From the NCBI GenBank assembly GCA_002305575.1, contig DBPP01000027.1:13958-27192 (forward strand): 13,235 bases of DNA, written 5' to 3'. The notes under the pieces were generated by a model, which was not told where the DNA came from, searched no databases, and was given only the letters and a program-made list of their open reading frames with translations. Below are positions 13,187 to 13,235 of this stretch, piece by piece. Within the stretch, counting starts at the first letter, position 1; the number at the start of each line of letters is the position of its first letter. The position numbers were made by a program, and so were the translations under genes. Origin of the DNA: Ruminococcaceae bacterium UBA1417. Lineage in GTDB: Bacteria; Bacillota; Clostridia; Oscillospirales; Acutalibacteraceae.

Positions 13187-13235
13187 GCCTCCGTAGTTAA
13201 ATGGATATAACAAACCCCTCCTAAGAATATGTTAT
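13187..13235 (+). tRNA. tRNA-Arg (CCT), 5' half only, possibly interrupted
   Basis: GCCTCCG (13187-13193) is the 5' acceptor strand, then TA. The D-stem GTTA (13196-13199) pairs with TAAC (13208-13211) around AATGGATA. The 5' anticodon strand AACCC (13213-13217) is followed by the seven-base loop CTCCTAA (13218-13224), which has T33 and anticodon CCT. The next bases should be GGGTT to close the stem, but GAATA is seen: only two of five pairs form. The sequence then stays AT-rich to the window end, so no variable loop, T-arm or 3' acceptor can be seen. Either the gene is split here by an inserted element or intron, or it is decayed. Confidence 0.75.

Noticed and set aside
12968..13213. Open frame of 81 codons on the minus strand
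   Set aside because: It covers both divergent promoters and the tRNA 5' half, has no clear ribosome site, and resembles no family I know.
1..13235. CRISPR arrays, insertion sequences or rRNA genes
   Set aside because: No regularly spaced direct repeats, transposase motifs or rRNA sequence were seen in the window.

Overview
The window looks like chromosomal DNA of a GC-rich member of the Clostridia, most likely near the Oscillospiraceae/Ruminococcaceae. This rests on the Firmicute gene order phoH-ybeY-dgkA-(HAD)-era-yqzL-recO-mutS2, the small YqzL-type gene between era and recO, a four-cysteine RecO, purine-rich Shine-Dalgarno sites, and a DHHW-family protein paired with an MBOAT. The exact taxon is inference; no rRNA is present.

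Left part (1-6677, plus strand): a conserved housekeeping block. It holds the 3' end of phoH, ybeY (rRNA maturation endonuclease), a dgkA/undecaprenol kinase gene with an extra C-terminal membrane segment, a Cof-type HAD phosphatase, the GTPase gene era, a yqzL-like gene that overlaps recO by 32 bases, recO, and mutS2. A long GC-rich imperfect hairpin lies just ahead of the mutS2 ribosome binding site. These genes serve RNA processing, ribosome assembly, lipid carrier recycling and DNA repair. Spacing suggests one or two transcripts.

Middle (6697-7796): a consensus promoter drives a single gene for a membrane-anchored TPM-domain protein. It ends at a strong bidirectional terminator that also ends the convergent minus-strand operon.

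Right part (7821-13024, minus strand, read right to left): one promoter (about 13024-12996), then an MBOAT acyltransferase, a membrane-anchored DHHW/AlgX-like protein, a full-length FkbH-like HAD-IIIC protein and a discrete acyl carrier protein. The parts match the D-alanylation (Dlt) machinery: carrier protein, MBOAT, and membrane-tethered SGNH-like transferase. In the place of the DltA adenylating enzyme stands an FkbH-like enzyme, a family known to load a glyceryl group from 1,3-bisphosphoglycerate onto carrier proteins. My main hypothesis is a surface-glycan O-acylation system, possibly adding glyceryl esters.

Right edge (13103-13235): a near-perfect promoter precedes the 5' half of a tRNA-Arg(CCT) gene. 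The acceptor, D-arm and anticodon loop are normal, but the 3' side of the anticodon stem does not pair and the sequence turns AT-rich. This suggests the tRNA gene is interrupted, for example by an integrated element or intron beginning just outside the window.
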